Assembly: GCA_965216915.1 (NCBI GenBank) | Contig: CBDCGS010000010.1 | Span: 1-64,000 of the forward strand | DNA: 64,000 nt | From: CBDCGS01 sp965216915 | GTDB taxonomy: Bacteria; Pseudomonadota; Alphaproteobacteria; UBA828 | Direction of reading: 5' to 3' | Part shown: positions 45,461 through 53,992 of the stretch, in pieces | How the letters are laid out: the number at the start of each line of letters is the position of its first letter | Position numbering within the stretch: the first letter of the stretch is position 1 | Program-made: the position numbers and the translations under genes | The notes under the pieces: generated by a model | Told to the model about the DNA's origin: nothing | Databases searched by the model: none | The model's input: only the letters and a program-made list of their open reading frames with translations

Positions 45461-46152
45461 CACGGGGCGCCGAGGCCGTGCCAACCCCCCACCGCGAGCT
45501 GGTGATTTTCGGCGCCGGGCAAACTGCCGAGATCGCGCATTTCTACTTCACCCACGACAGCGATCACGAGGTCGTCGCGTTCACCGTCGACGGCACGCAT
45601 CTCGGGTGCGACCGGCTATCGGGGCTTCCCGTCATTCCCTTCGAGGACCTGGCGCGTCACCATCCGCCGGAGCGCTGCGCCGCGTTCGTGGCGATGAGCT
45701 TCGCGGGCCTGAACAAGCCGCGCGCGGCCAAGCTGGAGGCCCTGCGCGCCGCCGGCTATCGCTGCATCAGCTACGTCAGCAGCAAGGCCGCCGTCTGGCC
45801 CGATCTCACGCACGGCGAGAACTGCTTCATCCTCGAACACAACACCATCCAGCCGCTCGTGACGCTGGGCGACGACGTGTTCTTGTGGAGCGGCAACCAT
45901 GTCGGCCACCACACGACGCTCGGCAACCACATCTATGTGGCATCGCAGGTGGTGATCTCGGGCGCGGTCCAGGTCGGCGACTATTGCTTCATCGGCGTCA
46001 ACGCGACGCTGCGTGACAACATTCAGATCGGCGCGGAGAGCGTAATCGGCGCGGGCTGCCTCATTCTGTCCGATGCGCCGGAGCGCAGCGTCTTCAAGGG
46101 TGCGGCGAGCACGCCCGCCCGCGTCACGAGCGATCGGCTGCGGCACATCTGA
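45457..46152 (+). CDS. Hexapeptide-repeat sugar acyltransferase (PglD/NeuD-like)
   Basis: A 231-aa protein. An N-terminal Rossmann-like PglD domain (ELVIFGAGQTAEIAHFYF) precedes a left-handed beta-helix of hexapeptide repeats (VTLGDDVFLWSGNHVGHHTTLGNHIYVASQVVISGAVQVGDYCFIGVNATLRDNIQIG). The catalytic His is in GHHTTLG. Probably acetylates an amino sugar. The start is GTG overlapping the WbqC stop; it shares TGATG with the following gene. Confidence 0.88.
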   Translation: MTRGAEAVPTPHRELVIFGAGQTAEIAHFYFTHDSDHEVVAFTVDGTHLGCDRLSGLPVIPFEDLARHHPPERCAAFVAMSFAGLNKPRAAKLEALRAAGYRCISYVSSKAAVWPDLTHGENCFILEHNTIQPLVTLGDDVFLWSGNHVGHHTTLGNHIYVASQVVISGAVQVGDYCFIGVNATLRDNIQIGAESVIGAGCLILSDAPERSVFKGAASTPARVTSDRLRHI

Positions 46153-47081
46153 TGAAGCAACGCTGGCGCAGCCTCGGCCGTCTCTTTCAAAGCGATGGTC
46201 AGCGCGACTGGATGATCTCGCATGCTTCGTGCCCGCAGGCGCAACACCTCTCAGGCGATGTCTTTCGGATTTGGTTCGCGCCGCGCGACCGCTCGAACCG
46301 AAGCCACTGCGGCTGGCTCGAGCTCGACATCACGCGACCCGCGCGCATCATCAGGCTCGCCGAAACGCCCGCGCTCGCGCCCGGTGGTCTCGGCGCCTTC
46401 GATGAGGCCGGCGCCATGTTCTCCTGGCTTCATGAGAGCGGCGGTGCGCAACGCCTCTACTACACCGGCTGGACGATCGGCGACACGGTGCCCTTCAGAA
46501 ACGCGATCGGGCTTGCTGTAGCGGACGACCCCGACGCCCTCGTCTTCGAGCGCGCGAGTGTCGGGCCGGTCCTCGACCGCTCGGCCGCCGATCCCTATTT
46601 CGTCGGCAATCCCTGCGTCGTCGAGGCGGGCGACCTTTGGCACCTCTGGTACCTCTCCGGCACCCGCTGGCGCGCGCCGCACAACGGCACGCCCGCGCGT
46701 GCCGACTATGACCTGCGCCACGCGACCTCCGCCGATGGGCAAGTCTGGCAGCCGCACACTGGCCCGGCGCTCGGCTTCATGCATCCGGGCGAGATGGCGA
46801 TCGCGCGGCCTGCAGTCGTCATCGAGCGGGATCTGTTTCGCATGTGGTTTTGCTATCGGGGCGAGACGTATCCGTATCGCATCGGCTACGCCGAGTCGCG
46901 CGACGGTGCCGCGTGGAAGCGCCGCGACGACGAGATCGTGTTCACCCCGTCGGGCGCGGATTGGGACAGCGACATGATCTGCTATCCCCACGTCTTCAGC
47001 CATCGGGGGCGGCACTACATGCTCTATTGCGGGAACGGCTTCAGCGCGGCTGGCTTCGGCCTCGCCGTGCTTGAGACATAA
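46152..47081 (+). CDS. Five-bladed beta-propeller glycosidase-like protein (GH43/GH130-like)
   Basis: A 309-aa protein with repeated W-Y/F-G blade motifs (GDVFRIWFAPRD, RLYYTGWTIGDTVPFRNAIGLAVADD, DLWHLWYLSGTRW, DLFRMWFCYRGETYPYRIGYAESRDG, RGRHYMLYCGNGF). Proteins of this shape occur in bacterial glycan clusters without a proven role. No signal peptide. It terminates the overlapping four-gene cluster. Confidence 0.72.
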   Translation: MKQRWRSLGRLFQSDGQRDWMISHASCPQAQHLSGDVFRIWFAPRDRSNRSHCGWLELDITRPARIIRLAETPALAPGGLGAFDEAGAMFSWLHESGGAQRLYYTGWTIGDTVPFRNAIGLAVADDPDALVFERASVGPVLDRSAADPYFVGNPCVVEAGDLWHLWYLSGTRWRAPHNGTPARADYDLRHATSADGQVWQPHTGPALGFMHPGEMAIARPAVVIERDLFRMWFCYRGETYPYRIGYAESRDGAAWKRRDDEIVFTPSGADWDSDMICYPHVFSHRGRHYMLYCGNGFSAAGFGLAVLET

Positions 47082-47269
47082 GAAGCCTACGTGCAGCTCA
47101 CGAAGCGCTAATTTAGTGCGATCTCGCGGGTTTCTCTGGTCAAAGAACGATAAAACATAGGATGTCGCCAACATTTCTCCAATGGAAGGAAGGCTGCTGG
47201 TCTGAAGATTTCTTCGCGCAACGGTTTCACACCGTACTATCGGCGTGTCAACAGATCGGCGAATAATTC

Positions 47270-48631
47270 TTGGTCGTCACAAGGTTGGAAGAACGCGATG
47301 GCACGCTGACCGTGCTGAGCGGCGGCATCATCAACAACACGAACGGCCAATTCATCGGCATCGGCACGACCAACAGCGCCGCATCGGGGACGGGTGTGGC
47401 CAACGTGACCGGCGACATCAATCGCTTCGACGATATCGATGTCGGTGTCGTGCGCGACAATATCGGCAGCAGTTCGGGCACGGCCACGGGTCAGCTCACG
47501 GTAACTGGCGACGTCCACGCGACCCGACTGCAAGTCGGGCGCGCCGAGTTCTTCACGCTCGGTGATGCGAGCGGCGCCATGACGGTGACGGGAAGCCTGT
47601 TCGGCGACGGTGGCGGGGGTATCCGGGTCGGTGTCAAGGGCGGCTCCGGCGGCGTCGACGGCACCTTGGGCGTGGGTGGCGACGTGCTCAACGTTTTCAA
47701 TGTCGAGGTCGGTGTCGCGAGCAGCTTTGCGTCGGGCAACGTGTCGGGTGATCTGACCGTCGGCGGCCTGATGCAGGGCACGTTTTCGGGCGGCTTGGTC
47801 GTCGGTCGGGTCGTCGATGGCGATCTTGCGGTTGGGACGGCGGAGATCGGCGGCGGAATCCAGGATCATCTGGCGGTGATTGTTGGGACCGGCGGCTTCA
47901 TCGGAGCCGTGGGCTCGTTGGGCGATGGCACTCTGACCGTGTCGAGCGGCGGCATCACCAACAACACCAACGGCCAATTCATCGGCATCGGCGTGACCAA
48001 CAGCGACGGATCGGCGAAAGGCGTCGCCGATATCACGGGCGGGATCGATCACTTCAACGAAATCGATGTCGGCGTCGTGGGTGGCGCCGGTAGCCAAGGC
48101 AACGCGACCGGTCGTCTCGCGGTGACCGGCGGCCCGGTGAACGCGGCCAACATCAGGGTCGGGTTCAGCGAGGGTATTGGCACCGCAAGCGCCACCGTCA
48201 TCCTCGACGAGCTGCTCGCGACGATCGACGACACGCTGGCCTTGGGCGACGGCAGCACCTTGCAATTGAACATGGACGGCACCATCCGCGGCGTCAATTT
48301 CGCGGCCATCGACGCGAACACCGCCCTCCTAGATGGCGTGCTGAAGATCCTTTTCACCTTCGAGCTGACGGCGCTCACGACCTTCGACCTGATCATCTCT
48401 GGGTCGCCGAACGGCATCGGCGGCGACTTTGCGAGTTTCAACGTGATGGGCTTGGACAACGGCATCGTGACCAGCAAGGGGGTCGTGCTCGATAATTTCG
48501 GGGATGGCCCGGTCGAGGTCTACCGCATGATCGTCGACGTCCCGGAGCCCGGCACCACCTGGCTGCTCGGCGCCGGTTTGCTCGGTATGATCTTGGTGAT
48601 GCGGATCAGGCGCCGTATTGCCGTCGCCTAG
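47270..48631 (+). CDS. Repeat-rich PEP-CTERM-like protein, probably N-terminally truncated
   Basis: A 453-residue reading frame of Gly/Val/Thr-rich beta-solenoid repeats (GxLTVTG-VGxxxG units) ending in a PEP-CTERM-type tail: VPEPGTTW, a 17-residue hydrophobic helix, then RIRRRIAVA. Such tails are sorted by an exosortase, and the protein would be at the cell surface or in the matrix. No signal peptide, no ATG and no Shine-Dalgarno are found at the 5' end. In the same frame a short ORF from ATG 47162 is cut by TAA at 47264-47266 just upstream. The gene may be a decapitated remnant, or the true start lies elsewhere. Confidence 0.6.
   Translation: MVVTRLEERDGTLTVLSGGIINNTNGQFIGIGTTNSAASGTGVANVTGDINRFDDIDVGVVRDNIGSSSGTATGQLTVTGDVHATRLQVGRAEFFTLGDASGAMTVTGSLFGDGGGGIRVGVKGGSGGVDGTLGVGGDVLNVFNVEVGVASSFASGNVSGDLTVGGLMQGTFSGGLVVGRVVDGDLAVGTAEIGGGIQDHLAVIVGTGGFIGAVGSLGDGTLTVSSGGITNNTNGQFIGIGVTNSDGSAKGVADITGGIDHFNEIDVGVVGGAGSQGNATGRLAVTGGPVNAANIRVGFSEGIGTASATVILDELLATIDDTLALGDGSTLQLNMDGTIRGVNFAAIDANTALLDGVLKILFTFELTALTTFDLIISGSPNGIGGDFASFNVMGLDNGIVTSKGVVLDNFGDGPVEVYRMIVDVPEPGTTWLLGAGLLGMILVMRIRRRIAVA
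47301..47452 (+). repeat. 152-bp direct repeat, copy 1, inside the PEP-CTERM-like gene
   Basis: Encodes GTLTVLSGGIINNTNGQFIGIG and onward to IDVGVV. Copy 2 lies about 627 bp downstream with the same length, in frame, and the DNA is clearly similar (runs such as AACGGCCAATTCATCGGCAT are identical). Confidence 0.85.
47928..48079 (+). repeat. 152-bp direct repeat, copy 2, inside the PEP-CTERM-like gene
   Basis: Encodes GTLTVSSGGITNNTNGQFIGIG and onward to IDVGVV. In-frame partner of the copy at 47301; the pair suggests internal duplication of a long beta-solenoid unit. Confidence 0.85.
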
Positions 48632-48640
48632 TGAGACGGG

Positions 48641-50287
48641 TCACTCCGCCATCTGCGGGCCGGTCGCGTTGAGGTTGCGCATGTCGGTCTTGAGGTGAAT
48701 GAGGGCGGGGCGGTCTGCCACCGCGAGCGCCGCCTCGAGCGCCGGCAGGAACCCGGCGGTCTCCTCCACGGTCCAGGCGGCGGCGCCGTAGGCACGCCCG
48801 AGCGCCGCGAAGTCCGGGCTGTTCATGACCGTGCCATAGAGCGCATCGAGCCCGCCGCGGCGGTATTGGTGCGTCGCGATCGAGCCGTAAATCCCGTTGT
48901 CGCAGACGATCACGACGATCGGCAGCGCTTGCTGCACCGCCGTGACGATCTCTTGGCCGGTCATCAGAAAGCCGCCATCACCCATCATCGCGATCACCGG
49001 CACGTCCGGCCGCGCAAGCTTCGCGCCGAGTGCGCCCGGCATGCCGTAGCCCATCGCGCCGAGACAGGCCGCGAACTGGCTATAGGGCGAGCGGTAGGGA
49101 TAGTGTCGATGCAGCCAGCTCGCGAAGGCGCCCGAATCGTTGACGATGCAGGCCTCGGCCGGCAGACGCGCGCCGAGCTGGCGCACGACCTCGGCCATGT
49201 CGACCGCGCCGACGCACCGCGCCTGCGGGTCCTGTCCGGGCGTTGAGAAGGCGCGGTGCGCGGCGTGCTGCGCGTCACGCCAGGGCCGGCGCGCGACCCC
49301 GTCGGCGATCTCGGGCATTAGCGCCGCCAGAGCCGGCAGGAGGTCGCTCTCGAGGGCAACCGTCGGGTTGGTTTGGGCGAAGGCGGCGGCCTCCGGGTAT
49401 ATGTGGATCACGATCTGGTCGTCGCGCAGCAGCTCGTAATCCTGGATCGAGGCGCCATCGGGCCGGGCGCCGGCGATGATCACCAGGTCGCAGTCTTCCC
49501 AATAACGCCATTGAAAGGGTGCGAGGGTGAGGCCGAAATGGCCGAGATTGGCCGGATGGTCGTGCGGCAGGATGTCTTGCCGGCGGAACGCGCTCACCAC
49601 GCCCGCGCCGGTCGCCTCGGCAAAGTCCGCGAGTGCGGTGTGGGCGCGCTCGAAGCCCACCAACTCGCCGCCGAGGATCACCGGATGTTTGGCGGCGTCG
49701 ATGAGCCGCGCCGCCTCGGCGAGGGATGCGGGATCCGAGGTGTGAGACCGCCGCGCGCCGGGCGCGGGGATGGCGACGTCGCCCGCTTCGCCCTCGGTCA
49801 CGTCCTCGGGCAACACCACCGCGACGGGGCCGGGCCGGCCATCGACGGCGATCGCGAGCGCCTCGGCCGTCGCCGCCGCGGTATCCGCGGGGTTCATGAC
49901 CTCGATGACCGCTTTGGTAAGCGGCCCGAAGGCGGCAGGGTAATCGATCTCCTGAAACGCCTCGCGGCCCATCTCGCGCGTCGGCACATGGCCGATGAAC
50001 AGCACGAGCGGCGCCGAATCCTGCTTCGCCGTGTGCAGCCCGATCGACCCGTTGGTCGCGCCCGGGCCGCGCGTGACGATCGCGATGCCCGGCTTCCCCG
50101 TGGCCTTGGCGTAGGCGTCGGCCGCGAAGGTCGCACCGGACTCATGACGGTTGAGGACGAGGCGAATTCGGTTGCGCGCGCTCCTCAGCCCTTCGAGCAC
50201 CGTGAGGTAGCTTTCGCCGGGTACGCAAAAGGCGAGCTCGACCTCGTGACTGAGCAGGGTCTGGACGAGCGCCTCGCCGCCGTTCAT
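48641..50287 (-). CDS. ThDP-dependent enzyme, acetolactate-synthase-like
   Basis: A 548-aa member of the ThDP decarboxylase family. PYR-domain activating Glu in LNRHESGATFAADAYAKATGKPGI, then RGPGATNGSIGLHTAKQDSAPLVLFIG; PP-domain cofactor motif GDGGFLMTGQEIVTAVQQALPIVVIVCDN. The regulatory small subunit of true acetolactate synthase is absent nearby, so a catabolic 2-oxo-acid decarboxylase or ligase role is as likely. Start ATG 50287 after GGGAGATCACAG; the upstream start at 50326 was not used. Divergent from the PRISE-type reductase. Confidence 0.87.
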   Translation of the reverse strand: MNGGEALVQTLLSHEVELAFCVPGESYLTVLEGLRSARNRIRLVLNRHESGATFAADAYAKATGKPGIAIVTRGPGATNGSIGLHTAKQDSAPLVLFIGHVPTREMGREAFQEIDYPAAFGPLTKAVIEVMNPADTAAATAEALAIAVDGRPGPVAVVLPEDVTEGEAGDVAIPAPGARRSHTSDPASLAEAARLIDAAKHPVILGGELVGFERAHTALADFAEATGAGVVSAFRRQDILPHDHPANLGHFGLTLAPFQWRYWEDCDLVIIAGARPDGASIQDYELLRDDQIVIHIYPEAAAFAQTNPTVALESDLLPALAALMPEIADGVARRPWRDAQHAAHRAFSTPGQDPQARCVGAVDMAEVVRQLGARLPAEACIVNDSGAFASWLHRHYPYRSPYSQFAACLGAMGYGMPGALGAKLARPDVPVIAMMGDGGFLMTGQEIVTAVQQALPIVVIVCDNGIYGSIATHQYRRGGLDALYGTVMNSPDFAALGRAYGAAAWTVEETAGFLPALEAALAVADRPALIHLKTDMRNLNATGPQMAE

Positions 50288-50362
50288 CTGTGATCTCCCG
50301 TGCGCTGGAGGCGGGAGTTTAGGCATGCGCCCGCGCGATGTCGCCCCCGATCTTGCGTTGGT

Positions 50363-50390
50363 TTGACCGCGTCTGCCGCTCGTCTATGAT
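50363..50390 (+). promoter_or_regulatory. Sigma70-like promoter upstream of the PRISE-type reductase
   Basis: TTGACC (50363-50368) and TATGAT (50385-50390) are separated by 16 bp, close to the sigma70 consensus and 54 bp before the reductase start. A GC hairpin, GCCCCGC-N8-GCGGGGC (50391-50412), lies in the leader. Not experimentally supported. Confidence 0.5.
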
Positions 50391-50443
50391 GCCCCGCCGC
50401 GCGCTGCGGGGCGCTCTAAATGATACGGACACAGGGGGAGACC

Positions 50444-51499
50444 ATGGCCAAAGGCAAGGCGGTGATCGTCGGCGGGCTCGGCATGATCGGGCGCAACATC
50501 ATTCACGCACTCGAGGCCGACGGCGGCTGGGATATCGTCGGCCTTTCGCGCCGGCCACCCAATTTCGAAACCGGGGCGACCTTCATCTCGGTCGACCTGC
50601 TCGACCCCGCGGATGCCGAGGCCAAGCTCTCCGGCCTCACCGACACCACGCACATCTTCTACGCCGCGCTGACCGGCGGCGTGGAGGCCGAGAACGTCGA
50701 GGGCAACCTCGCGCTCGTGCGCAACTCGGTCGGCGTGATCGAGCCGATCGCGCCCGACTTGCAGCGCGTGGTTCTAAGCCAGGGCGGCAAGTATTACGGC
50801 GTCCACCTCGGCCCGCACAAGTCGCCCTCGAAGGAGACCGATCCGCGTCATTTGCCGCCGAACTTCTACTATGACCAGCAGGATTACGTGGTTGACCTGC
50901 AGCAGGGCAAGACCTGGCACTACACGCTGCTCCGGCCCGAGGCCGTGATCGGCTATGCCGAGGGAATCCCGCTCAACACCGCCTCGCTCGTCGCCGTCTA
51001 TAGCGTGATCTGCCGCGAGCTCGACATCCCGCTCAACTATCCGGGGCCGGAGGCCGCCTTCAAGGCGTTCAACAAGTTCATCGATGCGCGGCTCCTCGGC
51101 CGGTGCGCCGTTTGGGCCGCGACCGAACCGAGCGCCGCCGGTGAGGCCTTCAATGTGACTAACGTCTCGGGCATGCGCTGGTGCAACATGTGGCCGATGT
51201 TCACGGACTATTTCGGCTGCCGTCCGGGCACCATCGTGCCGATGCCGCTCAAGGCCTTCATGGCCGACAAGGGCCCGCTCTGGGATCAGATCGTGCAGAA
51301 ATATCAGCTCAAGCCCACGCCGCTCGACCAAATCGGCGATTGGGGCTTTGCGGATTGGAACTTCGGCCGCACCTGGGACACGATCTTGGAAGACACGAAA
51401 CGCATCCAGTTCGGCTTTGCCGAGGCCATCGACACCGAGCAGAACTTCATCGAGATCTTCGATCAGATGAAGGCGGAGCGCTTCATCCCGTCCTACTAG
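50444..51499 (+). CDS. PRISE-type (progesterone 5-beta-reductase/iridoid synthase-like) SDR
   Basis: A 351-aa extended SDR. Rossmann motif GGLGMIGRNI at residues 10-19, LSRRPP after strand 2, and the family-specific sequence QGGKYYGVHLGPHKSPSKETDPR with NFYYDQQDY, whose Lys and Tyr are the catalytic pair in the enone-reducing family. Bacterial homologues reduce the C=C bond of enones. The ATG at 50444 behind GGGGGAGACC is preferred to the ATG 24 bp earlier. A strong hairpin follows its stop. Substrate unknown. Confidence 0.82.
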   Translation: MAKGKAVIVGGLGMIGRNIIHALEADGGWDIVGLSRRPPNFETGATFISVDLLDPADAEAKLSGLTDTTHIFYAALTGGVEAENVEGNLALVRNSVGVIEPIAPDLQRVVLSQGGKYYGVHLGPHKSPSKETDPRHLPPNFYYDQQDYVVDLQQGKTWHYTLLRPEAVIGYAEGIPLNTASLVAVYSVICRELDIPLNYPGPEAAFKAFNKFIDARLLGRCAVWAATEPSAAGEAFNVTNVSGMRWCNMWPMFTDYFGCRPGTIVPMPLKAFMADKGPLWDQIVQKYQLKPTPLDQIGDWGFADWNFGRTWDTILEDTKRIQFGFAEAIDTEQNFIEIFDQMKAERFIPSY

Positions 51500-51523
51500 A
51501 CGCGCCGCGTTCCCGTTTCCCAT

Positions 51524-51562
51524 ACGCGCGCCCACTGCCTAGAGTGGGCGCGCGTTGTCTTT
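51524..51562 (+). terminator. Intrinsic terminator after the PRISE-type gene
   Basis: A perfect 13-bp stem (ACGCGCGCCCACT pairing with AGTGGGCGCGCGT, 6-nt loop GCCTAG) at 51524-51555 is followed by TGTCTTT. It begins 25 bp after the stop codon and ends 24 bp before the next start. Confidence 0.75.
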
Positions 51563-51585
51563 GGAGAGGTCGGGAGGGACCGCGC

Positions 51586-53250
51586 ATGCGGGGACGTGAT
51601 GTCGTATTGGAGAGCCTGGTCGCCCACGGCGTCCGGCACATCTTCGGCAATCCGGGGACGACCGAAAGCCCGCTGACCGACAACCTTGCGGCCCATCCGT
51701 CGCTCTCCTACATCGTCTCGCTGCACGAGGGCGTCTCGATCGGCGCGGCGAGCTATTACGCCCAGGCTTCCGGCCGCGCGGGTGTGGTCAACCTGCATGT
51801 CGCGCCGGGCCTCGGCAACGCCATCGGCATGCTCTATGGCGCGCTCAAGACCAATTCGCCGATGGTCGTGACCGCCGGCCAGCAAGACACGCGGCTTCGT
51901 CTGCGCGAGCCACTGCTCGGGCACGATCTCGTCGGCATGGCGGCACCGGTGGTCAAGTGGAGCGTGCAGGTCGAGCGCGCGGATGAATGCGCCGACATCA
52001 TGCGCCGGGCCTTCAAGATCGCGCACGACCCACCGGCCGGCCCGGTGTTTGTGGCGCTGCCGATCGACGTGATGGAGCAGGAGACCGCGCTCGGCGCCGC
52101 CGCGCCACGCCCGCTCTACCGCGTTCCGGCACCCGATCCGGCTGGCGTGCAAGCGCTGGCCGAACGGCTGCTCGCGGCGGAGGCCCCCGTCATCGTCGTC
52201 GGCGATGACGTGGCGCGCGCCGGTGCCGGTGCCGCTCTCCTGGCCCTCGCCGAGGCGGTCGGGGCGCCCATTTGGCACGAGGTGATCCACCAGCATTTCG
52301 CCGCGCCCACGGACCATCCGCATATGCGCGACGCGTTGCCGGCCACCGCGTCGCAGATCAGGGACACGCTCGGCGATGTGGACCTGGTCTTGCTCGCCGG
52401 TGGACCGTTCTTCGAGGAGGTCTGGTTCTCCGAGGGCACGCCGTTCCCGCCCGGGGCGGCCGTGCTCCAGATCGAGGAAAGCCAAGGCCGCCTCGCACGC
52501 AATTACCCGCTCGATGCCGGGCTGGTCGGGCGGTTGGCTGAGACCCTCGTCGCGCTCGGTGCCAGGGTCCGCCGCGATGCCACGGATAGGGACCGGGCGG
52601 CCGCGGAAGCGCGCCGCGTGCGGATCGCCGCCGACAAGGAGGCGCGAAACGAGGCGCAGCGCGCGCGCATCGAGGCCGGGCGGGACCGTCGGCCCATGAC
52701 CGCGCCGTTTGCGATCGCGACGCTCGCCGAGGCGCTGCCCGATGACGTGGTGGTCGTCGAGGAGGCGATCACCGCAAGCCCCGATCTCACACGCACGCTC
52801 GATTTCGCGGGTCCGGGCGATTATTTCTGCGGTCGCGGTGGTGGCATCGGCCAAGGCATCGCGGGCGCCCTTGGCGTGAAGCTCGCCATGCCCGACCGCC
52901 CGCTGGTCTGCCTATCGGGCGACGGCTCGGCGATGTATAGCATCACGGCGCTTTGGACCGCGGCGCACCATGCGCTGCCGATCGTGTTCGTGGTCCTCGC
53001 CAACCGTGAATACCGCATCCTCAAGCACAATGTGGACGTCTATCGCGAGCGCTTCGCGATCGAGACCAACCGCCCCTATGCTCATCTCGACCTCGACGCG
53101 CCCGCGCTCGATTTCGTCGCGCTCGCAGCCGGCATGGGTGTTGAGGGGGTGCGTGTGAGCGAGCCGGGTGCTTTGGTCGATGCCCTGCGCGCGGCGTTCG
53201 CCTCCGGCACGCCACGGCTCATCGAGGTCGCGATCGAGGGCAAGGTCTAG
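51586..53250 (+). CDS. ThDP-dependent enzyme, benzoylformate-decarboxylase-like
   Basis: A 554-aa decarboxylase-family protein. N-terminal FGNPGTTESPLTDNL (the BFD NPGS motif with Thr for the Ser), activating Glu in SLHEGVSIGAASYYAQASGRAG, VNLHVAPGLGNAIGML (His of BFD H70 type), PP-domain GDGSAMYSITALWTAAHHALPIVFVVLANREY. A highly charged stretch rich in Arg, Asp, Ala and Glu (about residues 325-365) links the middle and PP domains. Likely cleaves an aryl or alkyl 2-oxo acid. Start ATG 51586 after GGGAGGGACCGCGC. Not an acetolactate synthase by these motifs. Confidence 0.85.
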   Translation: MRGRDVVLESLVAHGVRHIFGNPGTTESPLTDNLAAHPSLSYIVSLHEGVSIGAASYYAQASGRAGVVNLHVAPGLGNAIGMLYGALKTNSPMVVTAGQQDTRLRLREPLLGHDLVGMAAPVVKWSVQVERADECADIMRRAFKIAHDPPAGPVFVALPIDVMEQETALGAAAPRPLYRVPAPDPAGVQALAERLLAAEAPVIVVGDDVARAGAGAALLALAEAVGAPIWHEVIHQHFAAPTDHPHMRDALPATASQIRDTLGDVDLVLLAGGPFFEEVWFSEGTPFPPGAAVLQIEESQGRLARNYPLDAGLVGRLAETLVALGARVRRDATDRDRAAAEARRVRIAADKEARNEAQRARIEAGRDRRPMTAPFAIATLAEALPDDVVVVEEAITASPDLTRTLDFAGPGDYFCGRGGGIGQGIAGALGVKLAMPDRPLVCLSGDGSAMYSITALWTAAHHALPIVFVVLANREYRILKHNVDVYRERFAIETNRPYAHLDLDAPALDFVALAAGMGVEGVRVSEPGALVDALRAAFASGTPRLIEVAIEGKV

Positions 53251-53269
53251 CCTGGGGCGGAGCCGGCGA

Positions 53270-53992
53270 ATGCAGTTCCCGACACCGCTCGTCCGCGCCA
53301 TCCTGCATCGCCGCTACAAGCGCTTCCTGAGCGATCATGAGCTGGCCGATGGGACGATCATCACCGCGCATTGCGCCAATCCGGGCAGCATGCATGGCCT
53401 CACCGATCCGGGCGCCGAGACCTGGCTTTCGCGCGCCGACAATCCCAAACGCAAGCTCGCCTACACCTGGGAGCTGATCCGGGTCGGCCGCGGGCTCGTT
53501 GGCATCAACGCGGCCTTTGCGAACCGCTTGGCCGAGGAGGCCATCGCGGCAAGCCGCATCGCGCCGCTCGCCGGCTATGGCGCGTGCCGCCGCGAGGTGC
53601 GCTACGACGCGGGCTCGCGCATCGACCTTCTGCTCGAGGACCCGGCCCGGCCGCCCTGCTATGTCGAGGTGAAGAACGTGCATCTGAGGCGCCAACCGGG
53701 TCTTGCCGAATTCCCGGATAGCGTCACGGCGCGCGGCACGAAACACCTCGCAGCGCTTGCGAACATGGTGGAGCGCGAGGGCGCCCGCGCGGTGATGCTG
53801 TACGTGGTGCAGCGCGACGACTGTAACCGCTTTGCGCTCGCCGCGGACATCGACCCGACCTACGCCGAGGCGTTCGCCGCCGCCGCGGCGCGCGGCGTCG
53901 AGGTGCTCTGCTACGCGTGTGCGCTCACGCCCCAGTCCGTCGCCATCGCGGACCCGCTGCCGATCGCTATTCGAGGAACTGGATCGCCTTGA
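53270..53992 (+). CDS. sfsA: SfsA family (sugar fermentation stimulation) protein
   Basis: A 240-aa SfsA protein: LVRAILHRRYKRFLSDHELADG (OB-like N-terminus), AHCANPGSMHGL, SYxDxGSRIDLLL-like segment GSRIDLLLEDP and the nuclease-like CYVEVKNVHLRR, with HLAALANM after a GTKHL motif. The nuclease-like core (D, E-V-K) is complete. Function in cells remains poorly defined. The start ATG at 53270 lies 20 bp after the preceding stop. The end overlaps the convergent gene by 26 bp. Confidence 0.93.
   Translation: MQFPTPLVRAILHRRYKRFLSDHELADGTIITAHCANPGSMHGLTDPGAETWLSRADNPKRKLAYTWELIRVGRGLVGINAAFANRLAEEAIAASRIAPLAGYGACRREVRYDAGSRIDLLLEDPARPPCYVEVKNVHLRRQPGLAEFPDSVTARGTKHLAALANMVEREGARAVMLYVVQRDDCNRFALAADIDPTYAEAFAAAAARGVEVLCYACALTPQSVAIADPLPIAIRGTGSP

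Noticed and set aside
47162..47266. Short ORF upstream of the PEP-CTERM-like gene as its missing signal peptide
   Set aside because: Its 34 residues lack a hydrophobic core and the frame is closed by TAA, so it does not supply a signal sequence.
48641..50287. Biosynthetic acetolactate synthase (ilvB) assignment
   Set aside because: No small regulatory subunit or ilv genes lie nearby; a general ThDP-enzyme call is safer.
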